Below, one piece after another: positions 55,627 through 64,000 of a stretch of 64,000 nt of DNA (position 1 is the first letter of the stretch; each line of letters opens with the position of its first letter). The position numbers and the translations under genes were made by a program. Under the pieces are notes generated by a model. That model was not told the origin of the DNA. It searched no databases and saw only the letters and a list, made by a program, of their open reading frames with translations. The DNA is taken from contig OZ038452.1 in assembly GCA_964036195.1 (NCBI GenBank), positions 12,084,704-12,148,703 on the forward strand, read 5' to 3'. Source of the DNA: Sphaerolaimus hirsutus (taxonomy: Eukaryota; Nematoda; Chromadorea; Monhysterida; Sphaerolaimidae).

Positions 55627-55712
55627 ATTGGTTGGCTCCGCCCAGCTGCAAACCAGTTTTGGGCACTTCAAACCCATAAAAGAGAGCCCCAATCCAGTGA
55701 TTATCATCAGTC
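55627..55712 (+). promoter_or_regulatory. Retroelement core promoter (CCAAT, GC box, TATA, initiator)
   Basis: In order: inverted CCAAT box ATTGG (55627-55631), GC box CCGCCC (55638-55643), TATA-like CATAAAAG (55675-55682) and initiator TCAGTC (55707-55712, likely start at A55709). The TATA-to-start distance of about 30 bp is canonical for RNA polymerase II. Transcription from here would read the giant frame after a ~670-nt leader. If this is an LTR, U3 lies to the left and R starts near 55709. Confidence 0.72.
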
Positions 55713-56380
55713 TATTCAATCCAATTCTAATTACTAAGTCAGTGATTTACCAGCTGAAATGAGCCTACCCTTGGTTATTCATTCTCTGCTAACTCTGGCA
55801 TAGGCCTTCTCTTCCCTCTGCACGGTGACATTTAGGTTCACAGGGGCAGGAGTGGCCACACGGAGCTGCCGGTATAGCTAAGATAGGGTGTTGTATGGGG
55901 AGAACCCACCATCTGTGATGCTTACTGTACGTCTGGACCTCTGTGGACTTGTTTTAGGCGTAGTATAAGCTGAAGTAGGCTGTACACCTATTGACTCGCT
56001 CTAGGCTTTCGTAAGGGCCCAAACAGTTGTGCTACGTCGTTGTAGATTACTTTTGATAGTGGTGCTGTGCCAAGCTAGGACTTAAGTACCTGGACTTGTG
56101 TGGTCTCTTACCAGTGTATCGTACTGCTATCCTCACCTGTCTGGTTTAACTTATATGACCCTGAGTGTTATTTAGTCATTTTTATGTTAATGTTTTGATT
56201 TGGAAAGTGGAAAGGTAAATTGGAAATATTTAAATACTTTGGAAACTTTAAATTGCAACGTTATTCGAGAAACCCAATTAGTGTAATTCGAGCTTACTCT
56301 GGTGCAACTAATTTCTCTACTTAGTCTATTGGCTCATTCCAGCTAGTGGATCTAATTAATTCTATTCTAACTAGTGAATC
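55713..56380 (+). other. Untranslated leader before the giant reading frame
   Basis: No protein or repeat is recognised. An in-frame TGA lies at 56375-56377, directly before the ATG at 56381. No standard primer binding site (18 nt complementary to a tRNA 3' end) could be identified by eye, and no AATAAA is present. Confidence 0.5.
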
Positions 56381-59300
56381 ATGATGGAAGTTGCTTTTAT
56401 TTGCTTGCATTCGAGTGATGTTCAATTGTCGGTTTTTGAAGCGTGGGCGAATCTTGTTTCTGTTTCTGAAAGTGCACCAAGTTCTGAAGGTTTCTGGGAG
56501 GTTGATAATTTGGAAATGGGCCCTGCTTTTGATAGTTTTGAACCCGTGTCGGAAATGTTTCAAATACAACGAAGGGCCACGTATGCGGAAAAGGTTCAGG
56601 GCGCCGATGATTTTGTGATTGATTCTGTTTTGCCCAATGGCGAGATAATTTGCGATGCTTCTCAGCAGTGGTTGCTTGATCACTTGATCATGGAGCCAGC
56701 ATTTATTGAGCCCGGAATTTGTGGTGTTTCTGAGAAAACTGCTGAGAGGCTGAAGAAAGTTGTGCAGCCTAGAAATCTTTGGTATTTGGTGGGTAAGAGA
56801 GGGAAATTACAGCCGCACGTTATTAGCCGCAAGCTTTTGCAATTTGCGCGACCGGACTTTGTTAGCTGTGGCAACCAAGTAGACCGAAAAGCTCAGAAGC
56901 CTACGTCCTTCGGAGTAGCTAGGTCGAAAGGCACCAAGCTGGTGAAGTTTGGCAGACAGGGTTCCCGCGCACGCGGCAAGCGTAGGGCCTGTAGGGCAAT
57001 TGTTGATCGTCCGGTGGACACCATGTCGCTCGTTGAATTATCAGAGCTGTGCGATTATCTAGTTGGCGTGTTGCCATCGTTTGTCGTTCCACGGGTGCAG
57101 AAGGCAGTTAAGTCCCCTGTTAGGTGCTGTACATTTGGCGTAATTAGGCAGGATGGGCTGCATGAGCGCATCGTTGAAAGTTCTGACGGAAATGGACATT
57201 GTCCAAGGTGTTGCTATTTGGCCCATAATGGGATCAGAAGTGAAGTTGCAGTACCCGGGGGTCCGTCAGATTATATTGGAGGTCCCACCTCGGGTCACGG
57301 CACCGTGTTGCACCCCCCTTTTACCCCCCCTTCACATCGCACACATAGCCACCCTCCACGCGTACAGGGCGTAGTGTTTCAGCTTAGCCCTATGCTACCG
57401 TGCACATACTGGAACCACAAATGTTGGCTTTTGCGTAAGCGTTTTGAACGTTTGAAATGTGTATCACGCGCTTATTACCGTTTGATTTCTTGGCACACTG
57501 CCCCATTCATGATGCACCAGAGTCAAATTTCCAAATTTGAGAAACTACGATACACCATGCCCTGGCGGCGATTTTTGATGCGAATTTTGAAATTTCCAAA
57601 AAACCTTTCATGTCCCGCGTCAGTCAATTGTCAATTCAAAACTCTCGAAACTTTTGATGTTGAGCCAGAGCTATGTCAATCATGTGAAAAATACGTGACC
57701 ACTGACTACTCTCATGACTCGTTTGATTATCAATACTTATATTTGTCAGTTGACGATGGTGCACCATGGTCCTTTGACGATTCTGAGCAATCAACTGTAC
57801 TAAGCTCGTCATCATGTGCTTCAATTGATAGTGATTCACTAAAATGCCAGACCTACGTCTCTGGGATTGTGGACCAATGTCAATTCGAGCATGATGTGGA
57901 ATTGGCAGCTGGCCAGTATTCGTATTTGCCAGCTGATGGTGGTGCATCAGGGTCTTCTGATGACCTTGAGTTTTCAACTGAATGGAGCTTGTCATCGCAT
58001 GCTTCAATTGACAGTGACTCACTAAAATGCCAGACCGACGCCTCTGGGATTGCGGGTCACGGCCAACTTGAGCACAGTGTTGACTTGGCAGCTAGCCAGC
58101 CTAGTACTCTAGATGACTCTACTTGTGACACGGATGTAGTTTTGGAACATGTGTGCTCCACTACCTTGTCTGCGGCTCAATCGTTTCAAACAGTGTTTAT
58201 TGAGGACTCACTCAATTCTTTCGAAATTATTGACGATTATATGGCTGACCCCGCTGCACTGAGTGGAGCACACACGACGCCAGATGCCAATGATAATTAC
58301 ATGGTTCACGCCGCGGATATTAATATGTTGCAGTATAATTCATCCTTAGGTGTGGTTACTCGCCGCCGCGGCAATTCTAACCAGCAAAGCTTCTTTGAGC
58401 TAGACGGTAGGGAACGCGCGCGCCCTGTCGGTCAATGGGCCAGTACTAGCCGCCACGGTGTTACGTGTAGTGATGTTGGCGATTCTGTGGGTTCTCGGGG
58501 CCGGATGTCTGACCTGGCCACCCCAGCATATACCGCTGAGCCAGGGATGTCATATGTCAACGAGTCCCGGGATACAGTGTTAAGACGACCCGACGAAGAA
58601 TTCCCTCACGCTACTAGTTCCCCCTGCTTGAGCATTCAATCTCCTAGCAGACCCCCCACCTCTGTCTGTGACCTAAGCACCCCCGTGAAACCACCACCTT
58701 CTAACCCCGTTAATAGCCCTCAACCCCAACCCTTCACTGGGCCGGTAAGACAACATCGAGAATTACTGACGAATAACCAATCAGAGATTGATACTATGAT
58801 TTCCCCCTTGCAACAAGCATGTGAACCTACTAAATTATGGGATCACCTGAAACCCTCAGATCAGTGCATTGGGGATGTGTTACAACCCTTTGAAAAACTT
58901 CTAAGCGAACTTGATCCCGAGATAAATAAGTTAGACCAGCTATTGTTTGACCTTGCCACTGTGACATCTCCTGACCCATCCCAGCAAACCACTCTGGATA
59001 ATGTTACCTCGGCCCTGATGACCCTCAGAACATGGTCACAGGCAATGTTGCCATTCCGTGGATCCCTGCAAGACTCTATTGACCGTACTCTAAGTGTTCA
59101 CTTGAAACCCCGGGTTGACTCCCTAGCGGGTGATTTACAGTCCCTACTGAGTAACTTTTGTGCTGATGCGAATGCCCTAACTAAGCCCCCCGTGGATGTG
59201 TCCACGCTGGCTCAGAGACAAGCGAACCAGCAAATACTGGCAGCGTCAGACCCTGGCCCCGCGCGCCCACAGTCACGCGCCTACCCTGTTCAGTGTGCAC

Positions 59301-62300
59301 TTGCGTTTGTGCAATCCGTTTTGCTCGTTTCTGCACAGTCAGCAAGGGATTGGACTACCCTTCGTTCTCAGATTCAGTCGAAATCAACGGCTGGTGTTTT
59401 TGGCCTAGAAAATAAGGGAGTATCCCAAACAGTGCGCGCTGCAGCTCTGCGTAGTTTGACAGAAGCCTGGGTTTACCTCGATGTGCACCGAACCGGATTT
59501 AGCACGTACATGCCATTGCTTGGCACCTTGCCAGAAACAGCTCGGTACGCTATGGCACAATTTCATGGGTGCATAGCTGAAGGCATTCGCCTCAACCATG
59601 CGTTTGCGGATATATTACCTGAGATTAAGCGCCAAGTTAATGGCCCTGTTGCTCGTAAGACAAGGAAAGAATTACTGGCACATCTTGGTAATACCCTGGA
59701 CTCTGCCCGGGACCTCTTGTGCCGCTTAGAGAATTTGGATTTTGCGCAGTACAATGCCCTCTGTGTAATGCATATTGGTCGGGTCTCAGACAGGTGTACC
59801 CCCCAGAAATGTCGGTTGGTGTGTCAGAATCTGCTGAACAATATTGGTTTTGGATTAGACTGGCTACACCAGTTGCGTGGAAAAACCCTTGTTCCGACAC
59901 CCAAACCACAACCTTCGAGAGTACTCGAGCCACACCAGAGTGCGCACCAACCATCAATGTATACTACCCCGTTGAACCGTAGCATTTCAACTTTACCCCC
60001 CGCCTGGAATAATGTCTTAGTAGCCCATCTAATGAGCCCCGATCCTATGCGGCGCTTGGCGACACACCAGTGGCCACCTGATCCTTCTATCAAAGTGCAA
60101 ACTGACCCGCCGCGCATTGTACTGACTGACTTATCCATGCACGCTTGGGTAGAACCTGTAGGGCCGGAGTTCTCTGTTGGCCCAGTGGCTGAGCTGGATG
60201 TCAAAACCACTTGGGTCGGTCGTATTCTGCCTACAGTCGGTATTATGGACACACCCTGGGCCATCATTGATCCACGGAACACCGATCTCGTGCGCGCGTA
60301 TTCTAAGTTGTTGATCGCCGCGTATTTTGAGTCTGAATACATTTTTCAACTCGTGTTTCGTTATGGCTGGTTCCCAGATAGCTTACTCACTGCATTTCAG
60401 CGCTGCGCCTTTCTTGTGCAAAAGCTTGTTGACACGCTTGACCGCTCTATTAAGCATGGTGAAACGGTAGGCATAACAGACACCTATCCGCTACCCGAAC
60501 AGTACCATATTAATGGTCGCTTTTTGTACAAGTTGGCTAGTGATGCTCGTCGCGATTACACACAAGTTGGGGCTAACTACAATAAGTTGGCACGACGATA
60601 CGGGGCGGTGCCTGTGCACACTACTCCGATGCTTCCAATTGACCGAAATAATCGCTTCGAGCATTCTCGCCGTCGCTTACAGTTGCCTACCGCTCAAAAC
60701 GCTCACTCACAGATGGTTCGGGTAACGAATAGTGGTAGCTATGATGCTAACGTAGATATGATTCAGCCAGATGATGTAGGAACGCGGGACAACCAATACG
60801 ATTTTCTGTTGTCACACCAGGGTTATCAGCAGCCTGACTCGGCTGGTGGAGCCCCTGGGCCCGCCGCTGTGCAGGCGCCCCAGCGATTATATCATACGGG
60901 ACACCAGCACACCGGTAGGCTCTCGGTTCCACCAGCACACCCTAGCTCTTCTGTAGCACCCACTTCGGCTCTAGATCAACTTAAGTCAGAAATGGACCAA
61001 AAATATGCTAATATGCGTGACCAGATGGAGGCCATGAACGCTAACATGCGAGCCCTATTAGACCAAAGGCGTGCTCAATCACGAGCTCAGCCCCAAGTTT
61101 CGCAACCAAATGTATCAAATGATCCGCCTAGTACCACAACTAATTCAGATGAGGATTTGGCTAAGCGTATCAAGAAGCTTAAGATGCTTGGTTGTCCCAT
61201 GTTCTCGGGTAAAGCGTCTGTTGATGTCGGCCAATGGCTAGCACAGTTTACGGCGAAATGTAGAATCTGCAAAATCGCCTCTGACGAAGAAAGGGCTTTG
61301 ACTCTGGCCGCTGTGTTGGAACATGATGCAGCTACGCTGTGTTATGGTCAACCGCAGGAAGTCCAGACCTCTTTTACGAAACTGGAGTCAGCCCTTAAAG
61401 CTCACTTTGGCCAGGCGAAACATGTGCTAGCTACATGCCGAGCGATCACACTTATGAACTGGAAACCCAATGACACGATTGATACTGTGCGACGCCGTTT
61501 GATGACCGAATCGGCGCAGTTGAAAAATGTGAATCATAGCGAGCGCGAATTGCGTATGATTGAAGGATTTTTGCACGCTTTGGGTCAGCATAACTCTGAG
61601 TTGCGTCAATTAGTGGAGTTAAACTCTGCTGCACTTGAGTCTTTCGACAAGCTGATCCAGCATGCCAAAGTCGCTCAACAGTCCTTGGAAAACCGTAAGC
61701 TTGAGCAAGATCGCTCAGCTAAGGATACTGAGTTTAAGCGCATGCGCGATGAACTCTCGCAACTGCGGCAGCAAATGTCTAGTGCACGCATGGGCGACAA
61801 CCGTCAGCAGTTGGGTGGCGGTATGCTAGCTGGCCAACGGCCAATGTTTCGACCACCGATGGATATGCGCCAAAACCCGCGATTTGCTTTCCCTGCGCCA
61901 CAAGTGCAGCCTAGTGCTCAACCCCCGTTCAATGCACAGCGCATGCCGTTTAGACCGCAACGGGATATTCCGCCTATGCGTCTACCTCCTGCCGTACAAG
62001 GCCCGCGCTTCGCCCCGCGTCCAACAGTTGATGTAGGGCCACCTGTGGTAGCTATTGATAAGCCCGGTCGACAGCCTCCCAATGCTTATAAGAGCTATTT
62101 TTGCGACAAATGTAAAATGTCCGGCCATACCACTGAAGAGTGTGGTCGTCGTGCAACCGGCCCTACTTCATCTGGCCCTGCACCAGCCCAAACGCCGCGT
62201 GAGCCACTTAAGTGTTTTAAGTGCAATAAGCCTGGCCATTTCTCGCGTGAGTGTCCCGAAAACACGCCTGCGCAGAATGTCAATGAACTGTACGCACAGT

Positions 62301-64000
62301 ATGATATCATACCCGACGATCAAATTGGTTACACTGATTTGCAAGATGATTTAGTTGATGGGGTAGCAGACCCTAACGACTTGCAAGGTTATTATAACGA
62401 ATACCCTTCGGAAACCATGCATCAGTACCAATATGATTACTCGGATATGGTACCACCAGAGACAGACGCATTAGCCGAAGAGGAGAACGACGTGTGTGTA
62501 AACTTTCTGGGTTCCTGTCCAGAACTTTATAACCATTCTGACTCAACCCCAATAAGTTATTTTGACGTTTGCGTTACGCAGTGGGTGGACACGTCTACCA
62601 CTGAGCCAAAGGGCGCCGCGCCAAAGTGCCAGGCCTACGTCCCTGGGACGGCACGCGCGCTCAGCGACTCAGTGACTGGTAGGAGACCCACTGTAAGCTT
62701 CTGTAAAACCTTGACTGGTGTTCCCCAGGTCGATCATGTTTGCGATTCGATTCCACACCCAAGTATTCCAGAAATTCGCATTCAATCTTGCGAACCTGAC
62801 CAGACCTCAGCCCTCGCGGTAACCACGCAAAAGTCCCAAGCCTACGCCCCTGGGATTCGTGATACCGCAAGCACTGGTGACCTGGAGCATGTAGTACTGA
62901 GTAGTCCAAAAGGTGCGCAAGTACAAACACAAACGTCTACCTGGACACCATCTATTAATATGTTTCGCCCTATCAACCCCGCGACACACACGTCTGTAGT
63001 TGCCGCCCTAGATCTCAGCACTTCGGATGCTGGCCGAGAAACTTGTCGTGACCGTAGGAAATACTATTGGGAACAACTCTCCCCGGATTTAGGTGTTAAG
63101 CGCATGGAATACCAATGTAATGCCGCACAAGTGGTAGTAACCGAACCATTGGGTGCTCGCTTGCAAAGTGGCAAAATGACGCGTCCAAAGCACACTGTGC
63201 GCGATTTAATTACACCTAGTATTTACCACCGCGCCGTAATCCAAGGTGTAGGACCCTATCTAGTATTAGCTGATACTGGCGCGGAATTAAGTGCCATTCC
63301 CGTGTCTTTATTAGAGCAAATTGAGAGCCTTTCAGGGAAATGTTTAGACCGTCGAATCTTTCAATTGGAAAAACCCCTTGTTTGTAAAGGCTATACAGGA
63401 CATAAACATACGTTACTGTACTCGATCCAATTGACAGTCTCGATCGGTACGGAAACACGACGTATAAATTTCGCAATCTCTTTTGAAGGCACTCAGTGCA
63501 TTATAGGCATTGGTGATTATGCTAAATTTTGGTTCCTACCTATTTGTCCTGGCGCTTGTATGACTCGACCGGTTATGCACAGCAATAAACGGTATCTCAT
63601 CCCGGGCGATGAACCTTGCTTGCTCTATGAAGGGGAAATCCCCTACGTAGACACCGGGTTACGTACAGGCGCCATTGCAAAATCAGGTGAAAATATCCCA
63701 GAAGCAATTGAACGAGTTCAATCTAGCAATATTTACACTGTAGGATCACTTTTAGAGCCGTATTTGACACCGAAAACAGATGTAAATAGGCTTTGCTCTT
63801 CGTCACCGGTTCCCTATTTTTCGCCAAGTAAGGGCACCGGTGCGGTTGGGGTTGTTGCAACGGAAAACTGGGTATGCCCACCGCGCTCTGTGTCTTATGT
63901 GCCCGCTGAGTTGACAGGTGACCCCCAGGAGATACTCACCACGGTTCTTTTCAGCCCACATGCACACTTCTCCGAAAATTTCGAAAACACCTTGCTACCA
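56381..64000 (+). CDS. Giant Gag-protease polyprotein of an LTR retroelement (partial, 2540+ residues)
   Basis: A single frame with no stop from ATG 56381 through the last base; an in-frame TGA at 56375 fixes the start region. Residues 1 to about 1530 have no recognised domain; they include a 61-residue tandem duplication (about 456-577), Pro/Ser-rich parts (about 745-790) and a helical part (about 800-1190). A coiled-coil-like segment LDQLKSEMDQKYANMRDQ starts at 1531. A retrotransposon Gag domain spans about 1605-1775 (CPMFSGKASVDVGQWLAQF, SALKAHFG), followed by a second charged helix and a Met/Pro/Gln-rich linker. CCHC knuckles are at 1908-1921 (CDKCKMSGHTTEEC) and 1945-1958 (CFKCNKPGHFSREC). 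Retropepsin has its catalytic DTG at 2298-2300 in YLVLADTGAELSAIP, and IIGIGDYAKF near 2374-2383 matches the conserved ILG-type motif. Gag capsid-plus-knuckle regions are usually 300-600 residues, so the ~1500-residue extension is unusual. Reverse transcriptase should follow beyond the window. The frame is intact, so the copy is young or selected. Confidence 0.9.
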   Translation, partial: MMEVAFICLHSSDVQLSVFEAWANLVSVSESAPSSEGFWEVDNLEMGPAFDSFEPVSEMFQIQRRATYAEKVQGADDFVIDSVLPNGEIICDASQQWLLDHLIMEPAFIEPGICGVSEKTAERLKKVVQPRNLWYLVGKRGKLQPHVISRKLLQFARPDFVSCGNQVDRKAQKPTSFGVARSKGTKLVKFGRQGSRARGKRRACRAIVDRPVDTMSLVELSELCDYLVGVLPSFVVPRVQKAVKSPVRCCTFGVIRQDGLHERIVESSDGNGHCPRCCYLAHNGIRSEVAVPGGPSDYIGGPTSGHGTVLHPPFTPPSHRTHSHPPRVQGVVFQLSPMLPCTYWNHKCWLLRKRFERLKCVSRAYYRLISWHTAPFMMHQSQISKFEKLRYTMPWRRFLMRILKFPKNLSCPASVNCQFKTLETFDVEPELCQSCEKYVTTDYSHDSFDYQYLYLSVDDGAPWSFDDSEQSTVLSSSSCASIDSDSLKCQTYVSGIVDQCQFEHDVELAAGQYSYLPADGGASGSSDDLEFSTEWSLSSHASIDSDSLKCQTDASGIAGHGQLEHSVDLAASQPSTLDDSTCDTDVVLEHVCSTTLSAAQSFQTVFIEDSLNSFEIIDDYMADPAALSGAHTTPDANDNYMVHAADINMLQYNSSLGVVTRRRGNSNQQSFFELDGRERARPVGQWASTSRHGVTCSDVGDSVGSRGRMSDLATPAYTAEPGMSYVNESRDTVLRRPDEEFPHATSSPCLSIQSPSRPPTSVCDLSTPVKPPPSNPVNSPQPQPFTGPVRQHRELLTNNQSEIDTMISPLQQACEPTKLWDHLKPSDQCIGDVLQPFEKLLSELDPEINKLDQLLFDLATVTSPDPSQQTTLDNVTSALMTLRTWSQAMLPFRGSLQDSIDRTLSVHLKPRVDSLAGDLQSLLSNFCADANALTKPPVDVSTLAQRQANQQILAASDPGPARPQSRAYPVQCALAFVQSVLLVSAQSARDWTTLRSQIQSKSTAGVFGLENKGVSQTVRAAALRSLTEAWVYLDVHRTGFSTYMPLLGTLPETARYAMAQFHGCIAEGIRLNHAFADILPEIKRQVNGPVARKTRKELLAHLGNTLDSARDLLCRLENLDFAQYNALCVMHIGRVSDRCTPQKCRLVCQNLLNNIGFGLDWLHQLRGKTLVPTPKPQPSRVLEPHQSAHQPSMYTTPLNRSISTLPPAWNNVLVAHLMSPDPMRRLATHQWPPDPSIKVQTDPPRIVLTDLSMHAWVEPVGPEFSVGPVAELDVKTTWVGRILPTVGIMDTPWAIIDPRNTDLVRAYSKLLIAAYFESEYIFQLVFRYGWFPDSLLTAFQRCAFLVQKLVDTLDRSIKHGETVGITDTYPLPEQYHINGRFLYKLASDARRDYTQVGANYNKLARRYGAVPVHTTPMLPIDRNNRFEHSRRRLQLPTAQNAHSQMVRVTNSGSYDANVDMIQPDDVGTRDNQYDFLLSHQGYQQPDSAGGAPGPAAVQAPQRLYHTGHQHTGRLSVPPAHPSSSVAPTSALDQLKSEMDQKYANMRDQMEAMNANMRALLDQRRAQSRAQPQVSQPNVSNDPPSTTTNSDEDLAKRIKKLKMLGCPMFSGKASVDVGQWLAQFTAKCRICKIASDEERALTLAAVLEHDAATLCYGQPQEVQTSFTKLESALKAHFGQAKHVLATCRAITLMNWKPNDTIDTVRRRLMTESAQLKNVNHSERELRMIEGFLHALGQHNSELRQLVELNSAALESFDKLIQHAKVAQQSLENRKLEQDRSAKDTEFKRMRDELSQLRQQMSSARMGDNRQQLGGGMLAGQRPMFRPPMDMRQNPRFAFPAPQVQPSAQPPFNAQRMPFRPQRDIPPMRLPPAVQGPRFAPRPTVDVGPPVVAIDKPGRQPPNAYKSYFCDKCKMSGHTTEECGRRATGPTSSGPAPAQTPREPLKCFKCNKPGHFSRECPENTPAQNVNELYAQYDIIPDDQIGYTDLQDDLVDGVADPNDLQGYYNEYPSETMHQYQYDYSDMVPPETDALAEEENDVCVNFLGSCPELYNHSDSTPISYFDVCVTQWVDTSTTEPKGAAPKCQAYVPGTARALSDSVTGRRPTVSFCKTLTGVPQVDHVCDSIPHPSIPEIRIQSCEPDQTSALAVTTQKSQAYAPGIRDTASTGDLEHVVLSSPKGAQVQTQTSTWTPSINMFRPINPATHTSVVAALDLSTSDAGRETCRDRRKYYWEQLSPDLGVKRMEYQCNAAQVVVTEPLGARLQSGKMTRPKHTVRDLITPSIYHRAVIQGVGPYLVLADTGAELSAIPVSLLEQIESLSGKCLDRRIFQLEKPLVCKGYTGHKHTLLYSIQLTVSIGTETRRINFAISFEGTQCIIGIGDYAKFWFLPICPGACMTRPVMHSNKRYLIPGDEPCLLYEGEIPYVDTGLRTGAIAKSGENIPEAIERVQSSNIYTVGSLLEPYLTPKTDVNRLCSSSPVPYFSPSKGTGAVGVVATENWVCPPRSVSYVPAELTGDPQEILTTVLFSPHAHFSENFENTLLP
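56881..56927 (+). repeat. CCTACGYC hairpin 4 (in coding frame, different register)
   Basis: CTC, A, GAAG, loop CCTACGTC (56900-56907), CTTC, G, GAG, with an outer GACC/GGTC. The loop starts at codon position 1 here (AAG CCT ACG TCC) but at position 2 in hairpins 5-8, so the conserved feature is the nucleotide structure and not the peptide. Confidence 0.85.
57835..57873 (+). repeat. CCTACGYC hairpin 5 (in coding frame)
   Basis: Outer TTCAC/GTGGA (one T.G pair), TAA bulge, AAT-G-CCAGA, loop CCTACGTC (57852-57859), TCTGG-G-ATT. Compared with hairpin 2, the pair GT/AC has become AAT/ATT on both sides. Confidence 0.88.
58016..58058 (+). repeat. CCTACGYC hairpin 6 (in coding frame)
   Basis: Outer GACTCAC/GCGGGTC with one mismatch, TAA bulge, AAT-G-CCAGA, loop CCGACGCC (58035-58042), TCTGG-G-ATT. 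It is the tandem-duplicate partner of hairpin 5, with a loop change T to G. Confidence 0.82.
62616..62656 (+). repeat. CCTACGYC hairpin 7 (in coding frame)
   Basis: Outer GCGCC/GGCACGC with one mismatch, AAA bulge, GT-G-CCAGG, loop CCTACGTC (62634-62641), CCTGG-G-AC. The closing pair A-T of other copies is G-C here, a clear compensatory change. Confidence 0.88.
62818..62866 (+). repeat. CCTACGYC hairpin 8 (in coding frame)
   Basis: GGTA/TACC and CACG/CGTG outer stems, a CAAAA-containing bulge, then TCCCAAG, loop CCTACGCC (62841-62848), CCTGGGA. The G.G mismatch of the other copies is a C-G pair here, while one A.C mismatch appears next to the closing pair. Confidence 0.87.

Larger units (their letters stand above)
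57746..58111 (+). repeat. 183-bp in-frame tandem duplication in the giant frame
   Basis: Two diverged copies of 61 codons (57746-57928 and 57929-58111). Shared words include GCTTCAATTGA(T/C)AGTGA, CACTAAAATGCCAGACC and TTGGCAGCT. Each copy contains one hairpin (5 and 6). Confidence 0.85.
53985..64000 (+). mobile_element. LTR-type retroelement, 5' part with gag and protease, cut by the window end
   Basis: This span holds a leader with promoter signals (55627-55712), a long 5' untranslated region, and one frame open from 56381 to the window end with Gag, two CCHC knuckles and retropepsin. Eight copies of a conserved hairpin lie across leader and coding sequence, tying the leader to the coding part. 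The 3' LTR and the reverse transcriptase are outside the window, so the LTR borders, primer binding site and family (Metaviridae is the best guess from gag-CCHC-protease order) are not proven. Confidence 0.78.

Noticed and set aside
53985-56380. Exact LTR borders and a primer binding site
   Set aside because: The 3' LTR is not in the window and no 18-nt match to a tRNA end could be picked out by eye.

Overview
This is eukaryotic DNA, most likely from an invertebrate animal with a transposon-rich genome. The evidence is a nine-exon gene with GT..AG introns, a 27 kb higher-order satellite, BEL/Pao and LTR retroelement coding sequence, and many hAT-like elements with 8-bp target duplications. 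There are no bacterial operons, CRISPR arrays or recognisable tRNA/rRNA genes. The phylum cannot be fixed from the sequence alone.

Layout. 1-1417: low-complexity repeats and a hAT relic. 1418-28320: one tandem satellite array. Its left edge is broken by a cluster of small inverted-repeat elements (1532-2806). Its core is made of four related ~364-413 bp monomers arranged as 4-mer (~1565 bp) or 3-mer (~1170 bp) higher-order units. Two hAT-like elements sit inside it: 16243-18210, which carries a broken BEL/Pao pol fragment, and 23558-23993. 28321-30349: mostly unassigned. 30350-42065: nested mobile elements, including three diverged copies of one ~1.5-1.7 kb fold-back family. One of these copies is split by a 3.2 kb element that itself contains another copy.

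44632-53547, minus strand: an interrupted gene whose nine exons join with consistent phase into a predicted 570-residue HEAT/ARM-repeat protein. Its introns are largely mobile elements: TA-flanked MITEs, hAT-like elements and fold-back repeats. One hAT-like element lies 5 bp from a splice donor.

~53985-64000, plus strand: the 5' part of an LTR-type retroelement, divergent from the HEAT gene. It has a leader with a CCAAT/GC-box/TATA/initiator promoter. Then comes a single reading frame with no stop from 56381 to the window end (2540 codons), encoding a very long N-terminal region, a Gag-like domain, two CCHC zinc knuckles and a retropepsin DTG site. Pol lies beyond the window.

The most novel signal is in this retroelement. 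A hairpin with an 8-nt loop (consensus CCTACGYC) occurs eight times, in the leader and in the coding frame, with compensatory changes in its stems and in different reading-frame registers. This implies selection or mobility at the RNA or DNA level, not the protein level.
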